DNA from: Bacillota bacterium
GTDB lineage: Bacteria > Bacillota > Clostridia > Christensenellales > Christensenellaceae
Length of the DNA stretch: 64,000 bases
Assembly: GCA_023393165.1 (NCBI GenBank)
Contig: JAEWMJ010000045.1
Location: 62,001 to 126,000 of the forward strand
Direction: 5' to 3'
In this document: piece after piece, positions 1 to 8,131 of the stretch
Layout: every line of letters begins with the position of its first letter
How positions within the stretch are numbered: position 1 is the stretch's first letter
Program-made: the position numbers and the translations under genes
Notes under the pieces: generated by a model
The model's input: only the letters and a program-made list of their open reading frames with translations
Told to the model about the DNA's origin: nothing
Databases searched by the model: none

Positions 1-2
1 GG

Positions 3-1532
3 AAGTCGTTTAGGCTAAGTGATTGGCCATATTTTCCTGGAAAAGCAGCCAAGCTGATTGCTATAAGCAAACCATACTGGGAGGGGACTCAATATTGGGT
101 CAATCTGCAGTTCTTTCCGAATCTCAGAGATCATTATAAATTGCCATTTACAGATCTAACAATGTTAATTCGCGACTCTAAATATATTGATGGCTACTTT
201 CAGGGAATAGATAAAGCTAATACCGCATCATTGGATTTGAGGTTCTCTGAAAGTAAAAGACCAATACCGTATCCGCCGAAAGAGAATCGTAAATTGGAGG
301 ATCAATTTGAAAGTTATACTTTCGGGTTCCCATTTCAAGGCAATTTTTATGTTTTGCCATTAGAAGTTCTTGTGCGTGACGTATTAGCTCCGGACGGAGA
401 AATGCTGAATTTAATTACAGCACTTGATATGAAAGACAAAAAGTTTTTATTTGAAATGATCAATGGTGTAATAAACATTAAGATTATGTCGGATGTTCCT
501 TATGCTTATTCAAAGAATAGGGGGAAAATGATACATATTGCATGGCTTTTTTCAAACCCAATGATTGAGAAAATGTTTACACAAGCCTTTGAGAATATTC
601 GCGATGGTAATGGAATCCTTTTTGACTGGTGTTTTGACCGCTTGAAATGCAATGTAACATATGAGACTAATCCAAAAGGAATTCGTTTTATTAAAAGTAT
701 TATAAGTTTCACTAAGAAAATTAATGCGTTGGAAATACATGTTGATGATCCAAGGGACAGTAATCAAGAGGCTGGGGAGCAAGATGAATCGGAACGGGCT
801 AAACCAGTCCCCAAAGATGCAAAGAAACTTGTCTCTCATGGCAAAGGAAAAGTCGGTGATCTAGGGCATTGGGCACCCAATCCAGTGACAGTTACATATG
901 AGTCACTACCCAAATATGTGCGAGAAAAGCACTCGGCGAGAAAGGCACGTACTACAAGTATTTCAAAAGACAAAATTGCCGAAGTTGGTAACGGCCGCCG
1001 CACAACAGGGGATCATACAGGGCAGAAATCTATTCCAAAGCTGATTTTTAAGCAACATGACACTTTGAATGATAATTCTACCTTTTCGGAAATTTCAGAG
1101 GCATTACTTGCCTTGCAGGGGAATGAAAATATTGAAAAATTGCCTGAATCTTATATCGCGCAAATGTGTTTGCATACCGACACGGGTTTATTCCGCTATC
1201 TGTGTGATGGAATAACGGAAAGATGTTATTTTGCTGGAAAGATTACGTTTAAAGACGGAAAAGAAGCAGTTGTGTTAGAGTTAGAGCGGGAAAAAAGGAA
1301 AATCTCTATGTTAATACTAATTTCGAACAATAAGTGTGAATGGGATGGTGTTATCCATGAGATTATGAGATGTACGGTTGAGGAGTCCGGAAAATGGCCA
1401 ACTGAGATACTGAATTCACTGTGTAATTCTTTTTTATTGCGCATCGACCGATGTAAACATACAAATATCGATAGTGAGCAATTGGCAAAGAAAATACTTC
1501 ACAAATGCCACACAGGTTTATTTAGTATTTAG
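3..1532 (+). CDS. tnsE: TnsE-like transposition protein (5' end outside window)
   Basis: This frame is open from the first bases of the window, so the start lies to the left and about 509 residues are visible. TnsE is the Tn7 target selector that directs insertion into replicating or conjugating DNA through the sliding clamp. The match rests on remembered Tn7 TnsE: a WLFSNP block (about nt 543-560) where Tn7 has WLFSDQ, then a WCF stretch, a charged low-complexity linker, and a C-terminal domain with a cysteine-aspartate-glycine then GKEAVVLELE pattern and a WD...I.R.TVEESGKWP tail. It is clearly distinct from the second TnsE at 21196-22821. The gene should be the last of a tnsABCDE operon. 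Confidence 0.75.
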   Translation, partial: KSFRLSDWPYFPGKAAKLIAISKPYWEGTQYWVNLQFFPNLRDHYKLPFTDLTMLIRDSKYIDGYFQGIDKANTASLDLRFSESKRPIPYPPKENRKLEDQFESYTFGFPFQGNFYVLPLEVLVRDVLAPDGEMLNLITALDMKDKKFLFEMINGVINIKIMSDVPYAYSKNRGKMIHIAWLFSNPMIEKMFTQAFENIRDGNGILFDWCFDRLKCNVTYETNPKGIRFIKSIISFTKKINALEIHVDDPRDSNQEAGEQDESERAKPVPKDAKKLVSHGKGKVGDLGHWAPNPVTVTYESLPKYVREKHSARKARTTSISKDKIAEVGNGRRTTGDHTGQKSIPKLIFKQHDTLNDNSTFSEISEALLALQGNENIEKLPESYIAQMCLHTDTGLFRYLCDGITERCYFAGKITFKDGKEAVVLELEREKRKISMLILISNNKCEWDGVIHEIMRCTVEESGKWPTEILNSLCNSFLLRIDRCKHTNIDSEQLAKKILHKCHTGLFSI

Positions 1533-1849
1533 CAATTGAATTATCTAAAGACCCAAACATATGGTATCCCATTTGAAAGATAAGGCAAAAGGATTATTGG
1601 GCTCATTCAAAATAATTAGTAACAAATTAGATCGCAGAATTTTAAAACCATCGGCTTTTTGCTCTTTGTTACTGCACGCAGAATCAGCTTTGCGTTGATG
1701 GATTAATAATTTAAGACTTTTTGATAAATATTGTAGATAAACGAATAAATTAGTATTATTTTTAGATGATAAGAGTTTTTAATATGTTATATTTATGCGA
1801 TATAAAATTTAAATTTATATATATTTTATTTGCATATAGAGATATATTG
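1533..1849. other. AT-rich intergenic stretch
   Basis: This stretch separates the tns genes of element 1 from its cargo. I see no credible coding frame, RNA gene or strong hairpin in it. The right half is extremely AT-rich and leads into the promoter of the restriction-modification operon. Confidence 0.5.
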
Positions 1850-1878
1850 TTGATTTATGCCCCGCCATGATATATAAT
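1850..1878 (+). promoter_or_regulatory. Sigma-A type promoter for the restriction-modification operon
   Basis: TTGATT (1850-1855) and TATAAT (1873-1878) are separated by 17 bp, just upstream of the XRE regulator gene. The regulator probably acts here, as in controller-protein restriction systems; I do not see an unambiguous operator. Confidence 0.6.
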
Positions 1879-1900
1879 ATTTTATGGTGAGGTGAGCTTA

Positions 1901-2116
1901 ATGCAGGTAAGCTATAACAAGCTCTGGAAACTCTTAATAGATAAAAATATGACGCGTACACAGTTACGAGTAAAAGCTAATATAGGCACTAATGCACTCG
2001 CCAAAATGGGAAAAAACGAATTTGTTAGCATGGAAATTCTTGCAAAAATTTGCGAAACCCTAGAATGTGATATTGGGGACATTGTGAGTTTTCTTAAAAA
2101 ACAGGAGCAACTATGA
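1901..2116 (+). CDS. XRE-family HTH regulator of a restriction-modification operon
   Basis: This is a small (71 aa) Cro/C1-type helix-turn-helix protein that probably controls the following methylase and nuclease genes. The pattern is N-terminal YNKLWKLLIDKNMTRTQLR, then an HTH with ...ALAKMGKNEFVSMEILAKICETLECDIGDIVSF, typical of short single-domain XRE proteins. I chose ATG 1901 because GGTGAGGTGAG lies 5 bases upstream; the GTG at 1892 sits inside that ribosome binding site. The 3' end overlaps the methylase start by 4 bases (ATGA), so the two are translationally coupled. This arrangement suits a controller protein that delays nuclease expression when the element enters a new host, which is inference. 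Confidence 0.8.
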   Translation: MQVSYNKLWKLLIDKNMTRTQLRVKANIGTNALAKMGKNEFVSMEILAKICETLECDIGDIVSFLKKQEQL

Positions 2117-3750
2117 GGCTGAAAAAAGATAATTCCGAGCAAAAACTGAATGGTGCTTATTATACACCGGAATATTTAGCAAAAAAAATTGTTGAGTTGT
2201 TTAATTTAGATGATATTGACTCTGTCTTGGAGCCAAGCTGCGGCGACGGAGTATTTATTAACGCTATAAAATCTATCCCCGGTTTTGATTTTAATGGATT
2301 CATAGATGCTATTGAAATCAATCCTGAAGAAACATGTAGTCTTGTAACCAAATTTAAGAATGATGAAAAAATCAATATTTATACGGACGATTTTTTTCAT
2401 TATTTTTCAACGCACGTCTTTTCAAAATATGATTTAATTATTGGAAACCCTCCATACATAAGGTATCAATATCTTACGGAAGCACAGCGCCATTTGATGT
2501 CAACAATCCTCTCAGATAGTGGAATGAGGCCCAATAAGCTGATTAATGCCTGGGTGTGCTTTTTAGTAGCGTGTGTTCGCATGCTTTCGGAAAACGGCAA
2601 AATTGCCTTTATTATACCGGCCGAAATCATGCAAGTGGCCTATGCGGAAGATCTTCGTAAATTTCTTTCAAATAATCTTAGTAAAATAACACTTCTGACA
2701 TTTAAAAAACTTGTATTCCCTGATATTGAGCAAGAAATAGTTATTTTCGTTGGTGAAAAAGGGCGTGAAGAAAAAGGTATTCGCATCATCGAAATGAAAG
2801 ATCTTTTAGATTTTAATACCCTGGACTTAAGCAGTAATGGGTTTCAAAAGCTGTCGCACAATAAAGAAAAATGGACGAAATATTTTGCTGACGCTGATGA
2901 AAACAATCTTGTGTCAAGTATTCGAAAAGATAGTAGGTTTACTGCACTTTCTGACATTGCGTTAATCAATGTCGGCATAACCACTGGTAACAACAGCTTT
3001 TTTTCAGTAGACAAAAAAACTGCTGATCAATACGATCTTGGTTCGGTTGTAAGGCCTATGATTGGACGAAGTTCTCACGCGAAAAGCATTTTGTTTACAC
3101 ATGATGAATGGATAAACAATGTTAATGAAGGAAAAGCCGCAAATTTTCTCGATTTCCCGGATATTGATCTGGCGCAGTTGCCCGCAAAACATCAGGAATA
3201 TATTTCGCAAGGTGTTAAAACAGGAGCAAATGAAGGATATAAATGTTCTATACGGGAGCACTGGTATGCTGTTCCGTCAGTTTGGGTGCCGGACGCTTTT
3301 CTGTTAAGAAGAAGTTGTCTGTATCCTAAATTTGTACTCAATAAATGCAACGCAGTTTCAACCGATACAATGCACCGTATTAAGTTTAACGATGGAATTG
3401 ACCCGGAAACCGCCCTGCTATCATATTATAACAGCATTACTTTTGCGTTTACCGAGATATGTGCTCGAAGCTATGGCGGCGGGGTACTTGAAATATTGCC
3501 GAGAGAAGCCGGGAATGTATATTTGCCAATCGTTCAAAATATTCCAAAAGACGAGATTTTTAGGCTGGTCGATGAGATCGATAAAATCATTAAGAATGAT
3601 GAAGACATTGAGTGTGTGCTTGATATCGTTGACAAATATATATTACGTGATAAACTTGGTATCAACGAGGAACATTGTGTATGCGCACGCAATCTTTGGA
3701 AAAAACTTCGTGGGCGAAGGCTAGAAAGAGGTGCTAAGTTAGTTGGCTAA
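2113..3750 (+). CDS. Eco57I-like N6-adenine DNA methyltransferase
   Basis: This is a 545-aa DNA adenine methylase of a restriction-modification module in element 1. The SAM-binding motif I is EPSCGDGVFI (about residues 40-49) and the catalytic motif IV is NPPY (about residues 112-115, in LIIGNPPYIRYQ), diagnostic of N6-adenine methylases. The N-terminal GAYYTPEYLAKKIVELF matches the Eco57I/TaqI-like group. The long C-terminal half would be the target recognition region. The start overlaps the XRE gene and the stop overlaps the TTG start of the nuclease gene, so three genes form one operon. The recognition sequence cannot be predicted from the sequence alone. Confidence 0.85.
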   Translation: MRLKKDNSEQKLNGAYYTPEYLAKKIVELFNLDDIDSVLEPSCGDGVFINAIKSIPGFDFNGFIDAIEINPEETCSLVTKFKNDEKINIYTDDFFHYFSTHVFSKYDLIIGNPPYIRYQYLTEAQRHLMSTILSDSGMRPNKLINAWVCFLVACVRMLSENGKIAFIIPAEIMQVAYAEDLRKFLSNNLSKITLLTFKKLVFPDIEQEIVIFVGEKGREEKGIRIIEMKDLLDFNTLDLSSNGFQKLSHNKEKWTKYFADADENNLVSSIRKDSRFTALSDIALINVGITTGNNSFFSVDKKTADQYDLGSVVRPMIGRSSHAKSILFTHDEWINNVNEGKAANFLDFPDIDLAQLPAKHQEYISQGVKTGANEGYKCSIREHWYAVPSVWVPDAFLLRRSCLYPKFVLNKCNAVSTDTMHRIKFNDGIDPETALLSYYNSITFAFTEICARSYGGGVLEILPREAGNVYLPIVQNIPKDEIFRLVDEIDKIIKNDEDIECVLDIVDKYILRDKLGINEEHCVCARNLWKKLRGRRLERGAKLVG

Positions 3751-4897
3751 TATACGGTATGTAGCGCAAGGGCTTGATAAGGATAAAAACTTCTTTGATG
3801 AAACAACGAGAATAATTTTAAATACAAATTATAAAACCATATGGATTTTATCTGCATACGCGAAAGAAGAAGCGGTTATCAATATATGCAATGTTGCAAA
3901 ACAATCGAAAGCCGCGATAAACGCTATTATTGGTGTCAGAAACGGAACAACATCACAGCAAGCTTTGGCAGCATTTTTAAATGCCGGTGCCCGTACATAT
4001 CAGTTTGATGTTGCCAGAAATGATTCGATATTTCACATGAAAACCACTGTAGCTTATGGCGACATATCATCTGAAATTATCGTGGGTAGCGCTAACATGA
4101 CGACTGGTGGCCTTTCGTCAAATATAGAGGGCGGAGTTGTTTTGACCCTTGACCGAAAATTACCTGAAGATGAAACATTTTTACAAAGCCTATTAAAATT
4201 GATTGAGTCTTTGTGTACTGATTATACAAAAAATGTTAAGCAACTTTCGATATCTGATTTGGAAGATTTATTAAAAAATGGTATTATCGAAGATGAAAAC
4301 ATATCCTATCAAGCATATAATAAAAGCGGTAGCAAACCAGAAAGTGGAGAAACGGTAAGTATAGTATCATCATTTCCCCTTCAAAAAAAAGGACTACCTT
4401 TCCACCGATCTCGTCGCAAAATTATAAAAGCGATATTAAAAGAAATTGATAGTAAGGTTACTGTATTATCTGGATCATACGAAGAAGTATGGCAACTTTC
4501 GGAATTAAAAGCGAGCCATGTAAATGCCGGACTAAAAAGGACAACAAAAAAGCGCGGCAATTTAAGTCTAGTACAAGGAGCATATTCGAATATCGATCAG
4601 CGTATATATTTTCGCCAAGAAGTCTTTAAAAACATGAAATGGATGGCAAAAGACGGTAGAGATTATACGGTTGCCCCTTTTAACATTATAATATCAGGCA
4701 TTAATTATGGACAATACGACCTAAAAATATCTCATGATCCACGAACTGATACCCCATCATACAAACAGGGTAATTATATGACCTCAATACATTGGGGACC
4801 CGCAAAAGCAATTATTGAGAATGAAGAATTGATTGGACGGGCTCTCACATTATATCGTAGTAATGATGGAGAACATTTTATCATCAAAATAGATTGA
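3743..4897 (+). CDS. PLD-superfamily restriction endonuclease (NgoFVII/BfiI-like)
   Basis: This 384-aa protein is the probable restriction partner of the methylase. An HxK motif (HMKTTVAYGD, about residues 96-105) is followed by GSANMTTGGLSSNIEGGV, the HKD-like active site of metal-independent phospholipase D-type nucleases such as NgoFVII and BfiI. The C-terminal part would recognise DNA. Translation starts at a TTG that overlaps the methylase stop codon by 8 bases; no better start is available, so coupling is likely. It is the last gene of the module and is followed by 650 bases with no convincing gene. Confidence 0.75.
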   Translation: MANIRYVAQGLDKDKNFFDETTRIILNTNYKTIWILSAYAKEEAVINICNVAKQSKAAINAIIGVRNGTTSQQALAAFLNAGARTYQFDVARNDSIFHMKTTVAYGDISSEIIVGSANMTTGGLSSNIEGGVVLTLDRKLPEDETFLQSLLKLIESLCTDYTKNVKQLSISDLEDLLKNGIIEDENISYQAYNKSGSKPESGETVSIVSSFPLQKKGLPFHRSRRKIIKAILKEIDSKVTVLSGSYEEVWQLSELKASHVNAGLKRTTKKRGNLSLVQGAYSNIDQRIYFRQEVFKNMKWMAKDGRDYTVAPFNIIISGINYGQYDLKISHDPRTDTPSYKQGNYMTSIHWGPAKAIIENEELIGRALTLYRSNDGEHFIIKID

Positions 4898-5543
4898 TAG
4901 AATACAATCATTCATAAGCAAGAGAGTCTCTGGACGAAAAATATAGTTAACATTTCTTTTTAGTGCTACTTTGACTATATTTCAATTAGCTCCATAAACT
5001 TGTTCAATAAGATATTTATTAGGCGTTTGTTTGGTTGCGTTTGCAAGACCACGAAAATGGCGGTTTATCTAGGTCTCCACGTGGCTATCATACGAATTGA
5101 TGTGCTGGATATGATAAACTCTTTCCTATCACGTGCTTTTTGTTTTTTCTATTGACATATAATATTTCAACCCACGCTTCATATCAAAAGCTGTGTAGTT
5201 TATAGAAGTATTGTTCAAAGAATCACATTATATACGGGCAATAGCTGCCTTACCAACTTTACTGATACTCGAGCCTTACTAGCGTTTCAGCATTATACTG
5301 GCGATAGAGCCAATTCTGTCCATCGCGACGAGGATGCAGACTTACATCATCATGCATATAAGTTGACCTCATAAGCTATTCTGAAGACAATTTGGTATGG
5401 CCTAAGTTAATTGAACTGATATAAAATAAATATAAGAATATAAACAAAGGAAAATCCTTGATTTTTTACTTGAGAACAAAGTAATTTTTTGGTTGATTAT
5501 GCCATTATTTGATACTAAAATATTAATATAAATTTTATTATGG
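4898..5543. other. Non-coding gap with a possible reverse-strand gene remnant
   Basis: No intact gene is visible. On the minus strand, about 5262-5343 reads as a short protein-like stretch (beginning SLHPRRDGQNWLYRQYNAE and ending in a stop) flanked by stops. It could be decayed coding sequence, but I recognise no family. The rest is AT-rich, with no clear hairpin or RNA gene. Confidence 0.35.
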
Positions 5544-5555
5544 GTGGATAAACAA

Positions 5556-6230
5556 ATGGTTGTAAAATATCAAAAGACTTATAATCTTGTAGACCGCTAT
5601 TTAAGAGGGGATAAAGCCGCAGGGGAAGCATTATATTTGCCTGTTATTCTGGTAATCCAAAAATATGTTTACAACAGAACAGAAAAAAGCGCGCTTTCAC
5701 CGGAGGAAAAGGAAGAGATTATATCCAATACTCTATTGACCAGCATTGAAAAGCTTAACCAATATACAGGCACATCTTCATTTTCAACATTTGTTATTGG
5801 GATTGCAAAAAATAAAATCAAACAGGAATACGATAAACATGCCAGGTCATCAAAACTTCAGCCATTTGATGAAATTGATTCTGAAGATAAAGCTATGGAT
5901 GGCACGGTGATTAATCTTTCAGAAATTTCTTTAGATCAGCCAGGGGTTGATCCGCCCCAAGTGCTTATCAGAAAAGAGCAAATGGAGATGCTGGATAAAG
6001 CCTTTCAGGCATTGCCATCGGAATATCAGCAGATAATAAAGATGCGGCTGTACAACAAAGTGCCGGTTAAGCAAATATCAGCATTTACAGGGCAGAGTGT
6101 ATCTGCCATTGACTCCCTTCATAGGCGGGCAATAAAAAAATATAAAGAAAATTATAAAAATTTTTATGAAGGAGCAACGGATTTTAATCAAATGCGGGAT
6201 ATATATACAGAAGGAGGGAGAAAATCATGA
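5556..6230 (+). CDS. Sigma-70 family RNA polymerase sigma factor
   Basis: This is a 224-aa ECF-like sigma factor. Region 2 is the N-terminal half (LSPEEKEEIISNTLLTSIEKL, then TSSFSTFVIGIAKNKI, typical of region 2.3-2.4). Region 4 is the C-terminal half (ALPSEYQQIIKMRLYN...VKQISAFTGQSVSAIDSLHRRAIKKYKE, an HTH that reads the -35 box). I prefer ATG 5556, which has GGGTGG 8 bases upstream; GTG 5544 is the alternative. The next gene starts inside its stop codon. A sigma factor within transposon cargo suggests that the downstream cluster is transcribed from a dedicated promoter, perhaps upon stress or infection; this is inference. Confidence 0.82.
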   Translation: MVVKYQKTYNLVDRYLRGDKAAGEALYLPVILVIQKYVYNRTEKSALSPEEKEEIISNTLLTSIEKLNQYTGTSSFSTFVIGIAKNKIKQEYDKHARSSKLQPFDEIDSEDKAMDGTVINLSEISLDQPGVDPPQVLIRKEQMEMLDKAFQALPSEYQQIIKMRLYNKVPVKQISAFTGQSVSAIDSLHRRAIKKYKENYKNFYEGATDFNQMRDIYTEGGRKS

Positions 6231-6550
6231 TTAGCGTGGAGGAGGCTTTAGGAGAATATACTGATAAAATAACAAATGGCCAAAATTGTTCCGTGGAAAC
6301 ATATAGATCTGAGATGAACGAACAGGATTATAAGGAATTTATTGAACTAGCGGAATTCGTTAGTTTGGTTAATGATGCAAATATACAGAAACAGAACCAA
6401 TCATTATTTGAGAAATTAAATGATTATAAGATGCAGCTGTATGAAAATGCTAAAGAAGCAGCCAATTTCCGAACCGAGGATGGCGATGCGAGCCAGGAAG
6501 CCCAGGATAATCTGGATAAGATTTTCGAAGAGGAATTCAAAGATGAATGA
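6227..6550 (+). CDS. Small acidic protein coupled to the sigma factor
   Basis: This 107-aa acidic, largely helical protein shows no membrane segment and no recognised motif. Its ATG overlaps the stop of the sigma gene (ATGA) and its own end overlaps the peptidase start, so it is sandwiched in a tight operon. Position alone suggests an anti-sigma or sigma-modulating role, with the neighbouring protease as a possible trigger. That is inference only; no zinc-binding cysteines of classical anti-sigma factors are present (a single Cys near residue 21). Confidence 0.6.
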   Translation: MISVEEALGEYTDKITNGQNCSVETYRSEMNEQDYKEFIELAEFVSLVNDANIQKQNQSLFEKLNDYKMQLYENAKEAANFRTEDGDASQEAQDNLDKIFEEEFKDE

Positions 6551-7295
6551 TTCAAGGCTTTCTGATTTCAGTATAAGAAATATAATTTCAGAAATGAACT
6601 TGAACCGGGACAAAGCTGTAGATTTAGATGAAGTTTTAAAAAACAACAATATCCGCTTAAGAGAAAGCAAATTGGGAAATGACAGAAAAGGCAACCCAAT
6701 ACTCGGGGCATGCAAGTCCGTTGGTCTTAATAAACTGATCGTCGTTTCGCCTTCGATTTCATACGAAACCAGAAAAAGATTTACAATAGCACATGAAATT
6801 GGGCATCTATTTCTCCATTATGAAAAAAATTTATTTTGCATAGCGACGGATTTTGATGTCTGGCAGGATAAACATACGAAGGAGACGGAAGCAAATATTT
6901 TTGCGTCAGAGCTATTGCTGCCGCAGGTAGCGGTTATATCCTCAATAAAAAGAGGTGATATAGACTTTGAAATGGTTGATGAACTCGTAAACCGGTACAA
7001 TGTTTCGGTTATTGCAACTGCAATACGGTTGATCAAATGTGATTCTGGGAGATCCGCTTTTATTGTCCATGACGGTAAAAAAACAGAAAGAATAATTAAG
7101 TCGGCGTCGTGCAGAAATAACATTCAACTCACAAGTTCGGACTGGACGTTTAGTGGAGAAACTATAACCCGAAAAGTTGATCCGTCCATATGGCTGTCAG
7201 GTAAAACTGACGGGTGGACATGCAGTGAAGAAACCCGGTATTTAACCCGATTAGGTAAATACCACACCATATTAAATATCTACTACGAAAAATGA
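6543..7295 (+). CDS. ImmA/IrrE-family zinc metallopeptidase
   Basis: This is a 250-aa protein with the zincin motif HEIGH in FTIAHEIGHLFLHYEKN (about residues 83-99), followed by ETEANIFASELLLP, whose glutamate supplies the third zinc ligand as in ImmA and IrrE. These proteases cleave repressors or anti-regulators to switch on stress, phage or mobile-element genes. Here the likely substrate is the 107-aa protein or another regulator of the sigma factor, which is inference. The C-terminal third (after about residue 150) is an extra domain with WTF and WTC motifs that I do not recognise. ATG 6543 is chosen; it overlaps the preceding gene by 8 bases. A terminator follows at once. Confidence 0.85.
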   Translation: MNDSRLSDFSIRNIISEMNLNRDKAVDLDEVLKNNNIRLRESKLGNDRKGNPILGACKSVGLNKLIVVSPSISYETRKRFTIAHEIGHLFLHYEKNLFCIATDFDVWQDKHTKETEANIFASELLLPQVAVISSIKRGDIDFEMVDELVNRYNVSVIATAIRLIKCDSGRSAFIVHDGKKTERIIKSASCRNNIQLTSSDWTFSGETITRKVDPSIWLSGKTDGWTCSEETRYLTRLGKYHTILNIYYEK

Positions 7296-7319
7296 GCAGC
7301 TATGAAGCTGCTTTTTTTT
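7295..7319 (+). terminator. Rho-independent terminator after the sigma/peptidase genes
   Basis: A perfect 7-bp stem (AGCAGCT / AGCTGCT) with loop ATGA and an 8-T run begins at the stop codon of the ImmA-like gene. It separates the regulatory trio from the ubiquitin-like genes, or attenuates readthrough into them. Confidence 0.85.
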
Positions 7320-7346
7320 ATTCTGCGAGAAAGGAGGTACAACTGA

Positions 7347-7589
7347 ATGAATAAAAAAGAATCAAGCAAAAACTTAGCCAGTGAAGCCGCTAAAATATTG
7401 AATGACCCAAATGCTTCCCAAATACAGCAAAAACTTGCCGGAAGCGTATTGAGCCAAAGCGGAACTGACAAACAGACGGGAGCTGTTATGGAAGACATTG
7501 CGGCAAGGGTGTTAGCCAGCGATAAATACAATGATACAACAAAGTCTCTGGCTGGCAGTATATTAAGTCAATCAAATAAGGAGCGGTAA
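7347..7589 (+). CDS. Small helical protein with internal repeat
   Basis: This 80-aa protein begins at ATG 7347 behind a good AGGAGG site. Two related segments are visible, QKLAGSVLSQS (about residues 28-38) and KSLAGSILSQS (about residues 66-76), so it looks like a duplicated helical unit. No cysteine, signal peptide or membrane segment is present. I do not recognise a function. It is followed within 3 bases by the zinc-ribbon gene and lies upstream of the ubiquitin-like gene; it could be an accessory or adaptor of that pathway. Confidence 0.65.
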   Translation: MNKKESSKNLASEAAKILNDPNASQIQQKLAGSVLSQSGTDKQTGAVMEDIAARVLASDKYNDTTKSLAGSILSQSNKER

Positions 7590-7592
7590 AAA

Positions 7593-7784
7593 ATGCAGAT
7601 GGAAACAGCAAAACAAATACGCCATGAATGGGGCGACAAACTTTGCGATCATCCACATTTTGAGAAGGAGTATTACCTTGGAAGCCAAACGGGAGATTAT
7701 GTTTGTACTCAATGCGGAGAGTCATTTTCGCCAGAAGCGGTCGAACAAATAAGAGCCGGAAAGACAGAAAAGAAAAAGATTTAA
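7593..7784 (+). CDS. Small zinc-ribbon-like protein
   Basis: This is a 63-aa protein with one C..H pair (CDHPH, about residues 18-22) and a CTQC pair (about residues 38-41) spaced like a small zinc ribbon, followed by a basic tail (GKTEKKKI). GGAG lies just upstream of ATG 7593. It is likely co-transcribed with the repeat protein before it. Function is unknown; small zinc-ribbon proteins often accompany ubiquitin-like operons, but I cannot confirm the family from sequence. Confidence 0.65.
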   Translation: MQMETAKQIRHEWGDKLCDHPHFEKEYYLGSQTGDYVCTQCGESFSPEAVEQIRAGKTEKKKI

Positions 7785-7795
7785 CAAACTGTAAA

Positions 7796-7832
7796 GCGCT
7801 TGTTTATGCAACAAAAACTCTTAAACAAGCGC
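7796..7832. repeat. 11-bp inverted repeat upstream of the ubiquitin-like gene
   Basis: GCGCTTGTTTA (7796-7806) and TAAACAAGCGC (7822-7832) form a perfect 11-bp stem with a 15-base loop, followed by ACATTTTATTTT. It may act as a terminator/attenuator before the ubiquitin-like gene, or be a regulator binding site. The stem is long but the T-run is interrupted. Confidence 0.7.
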
Positions 7833-7861
7833 ACATTTTATTTTCGAAGGAGATTTATAAA

Positions 7862-8131
7862 ATGATTGATGATTTAACTGAAAAAAACAAAAAGAAGACT
7901 GTGACAATTATTGTTAACGGAAGAGAACGGATAGTAGAGAAAGGTGTGATTACATATGAGGAAGTTGTCAAGTTGGCTTTCGGAAGCTATGACGATAATC
8001 CTAACGCCGTTTACACTGTCACTTATTCAAAGGGGAATTCTAAGAAAACCAAGGGTAGCTTAGTGGCCGGGGATTCGGTGAAAGTAAAGGAAGGAATGAT
8101 TTTTAATGTCACAAGAACTGATAAATCGTAG
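7862..8131 (+). CDS. Ubiquitin-like protein (multiubiquitin-domain family)
   Basis: This is an 89-aa single-domain ubiquitin-like modifier. After a short charged N-terminus, the beta-grasp part reads KTVTIIVNGRERIVEKG...YEEVVKLAF... and continues with YTVTYSKG and SVKVKEGMIFNVTRTDKS. This is the pattern I associate with the multiubiquitin (Multi_ubiq) family of bacterial conjugation operons. The C-terminus lacks a di-glycine and ends TDKS, so it either needs no di-Gly or is processed. ATG 7862 has GGAGA 8-9 bases upstream. The next gene, an E1-like enzyme, overlaps its end by 26 bases, which strongly supports a functional pair. Confidence 0.82.
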   Translation: MIDDLTEKNKKKTVTIIVNGRERIVEKGVITYEEVVKLAFGSYDDNPNAVYTVTYSKGNSKKTKGSLVAGDSVKVKEGMIFNVTRTDKS

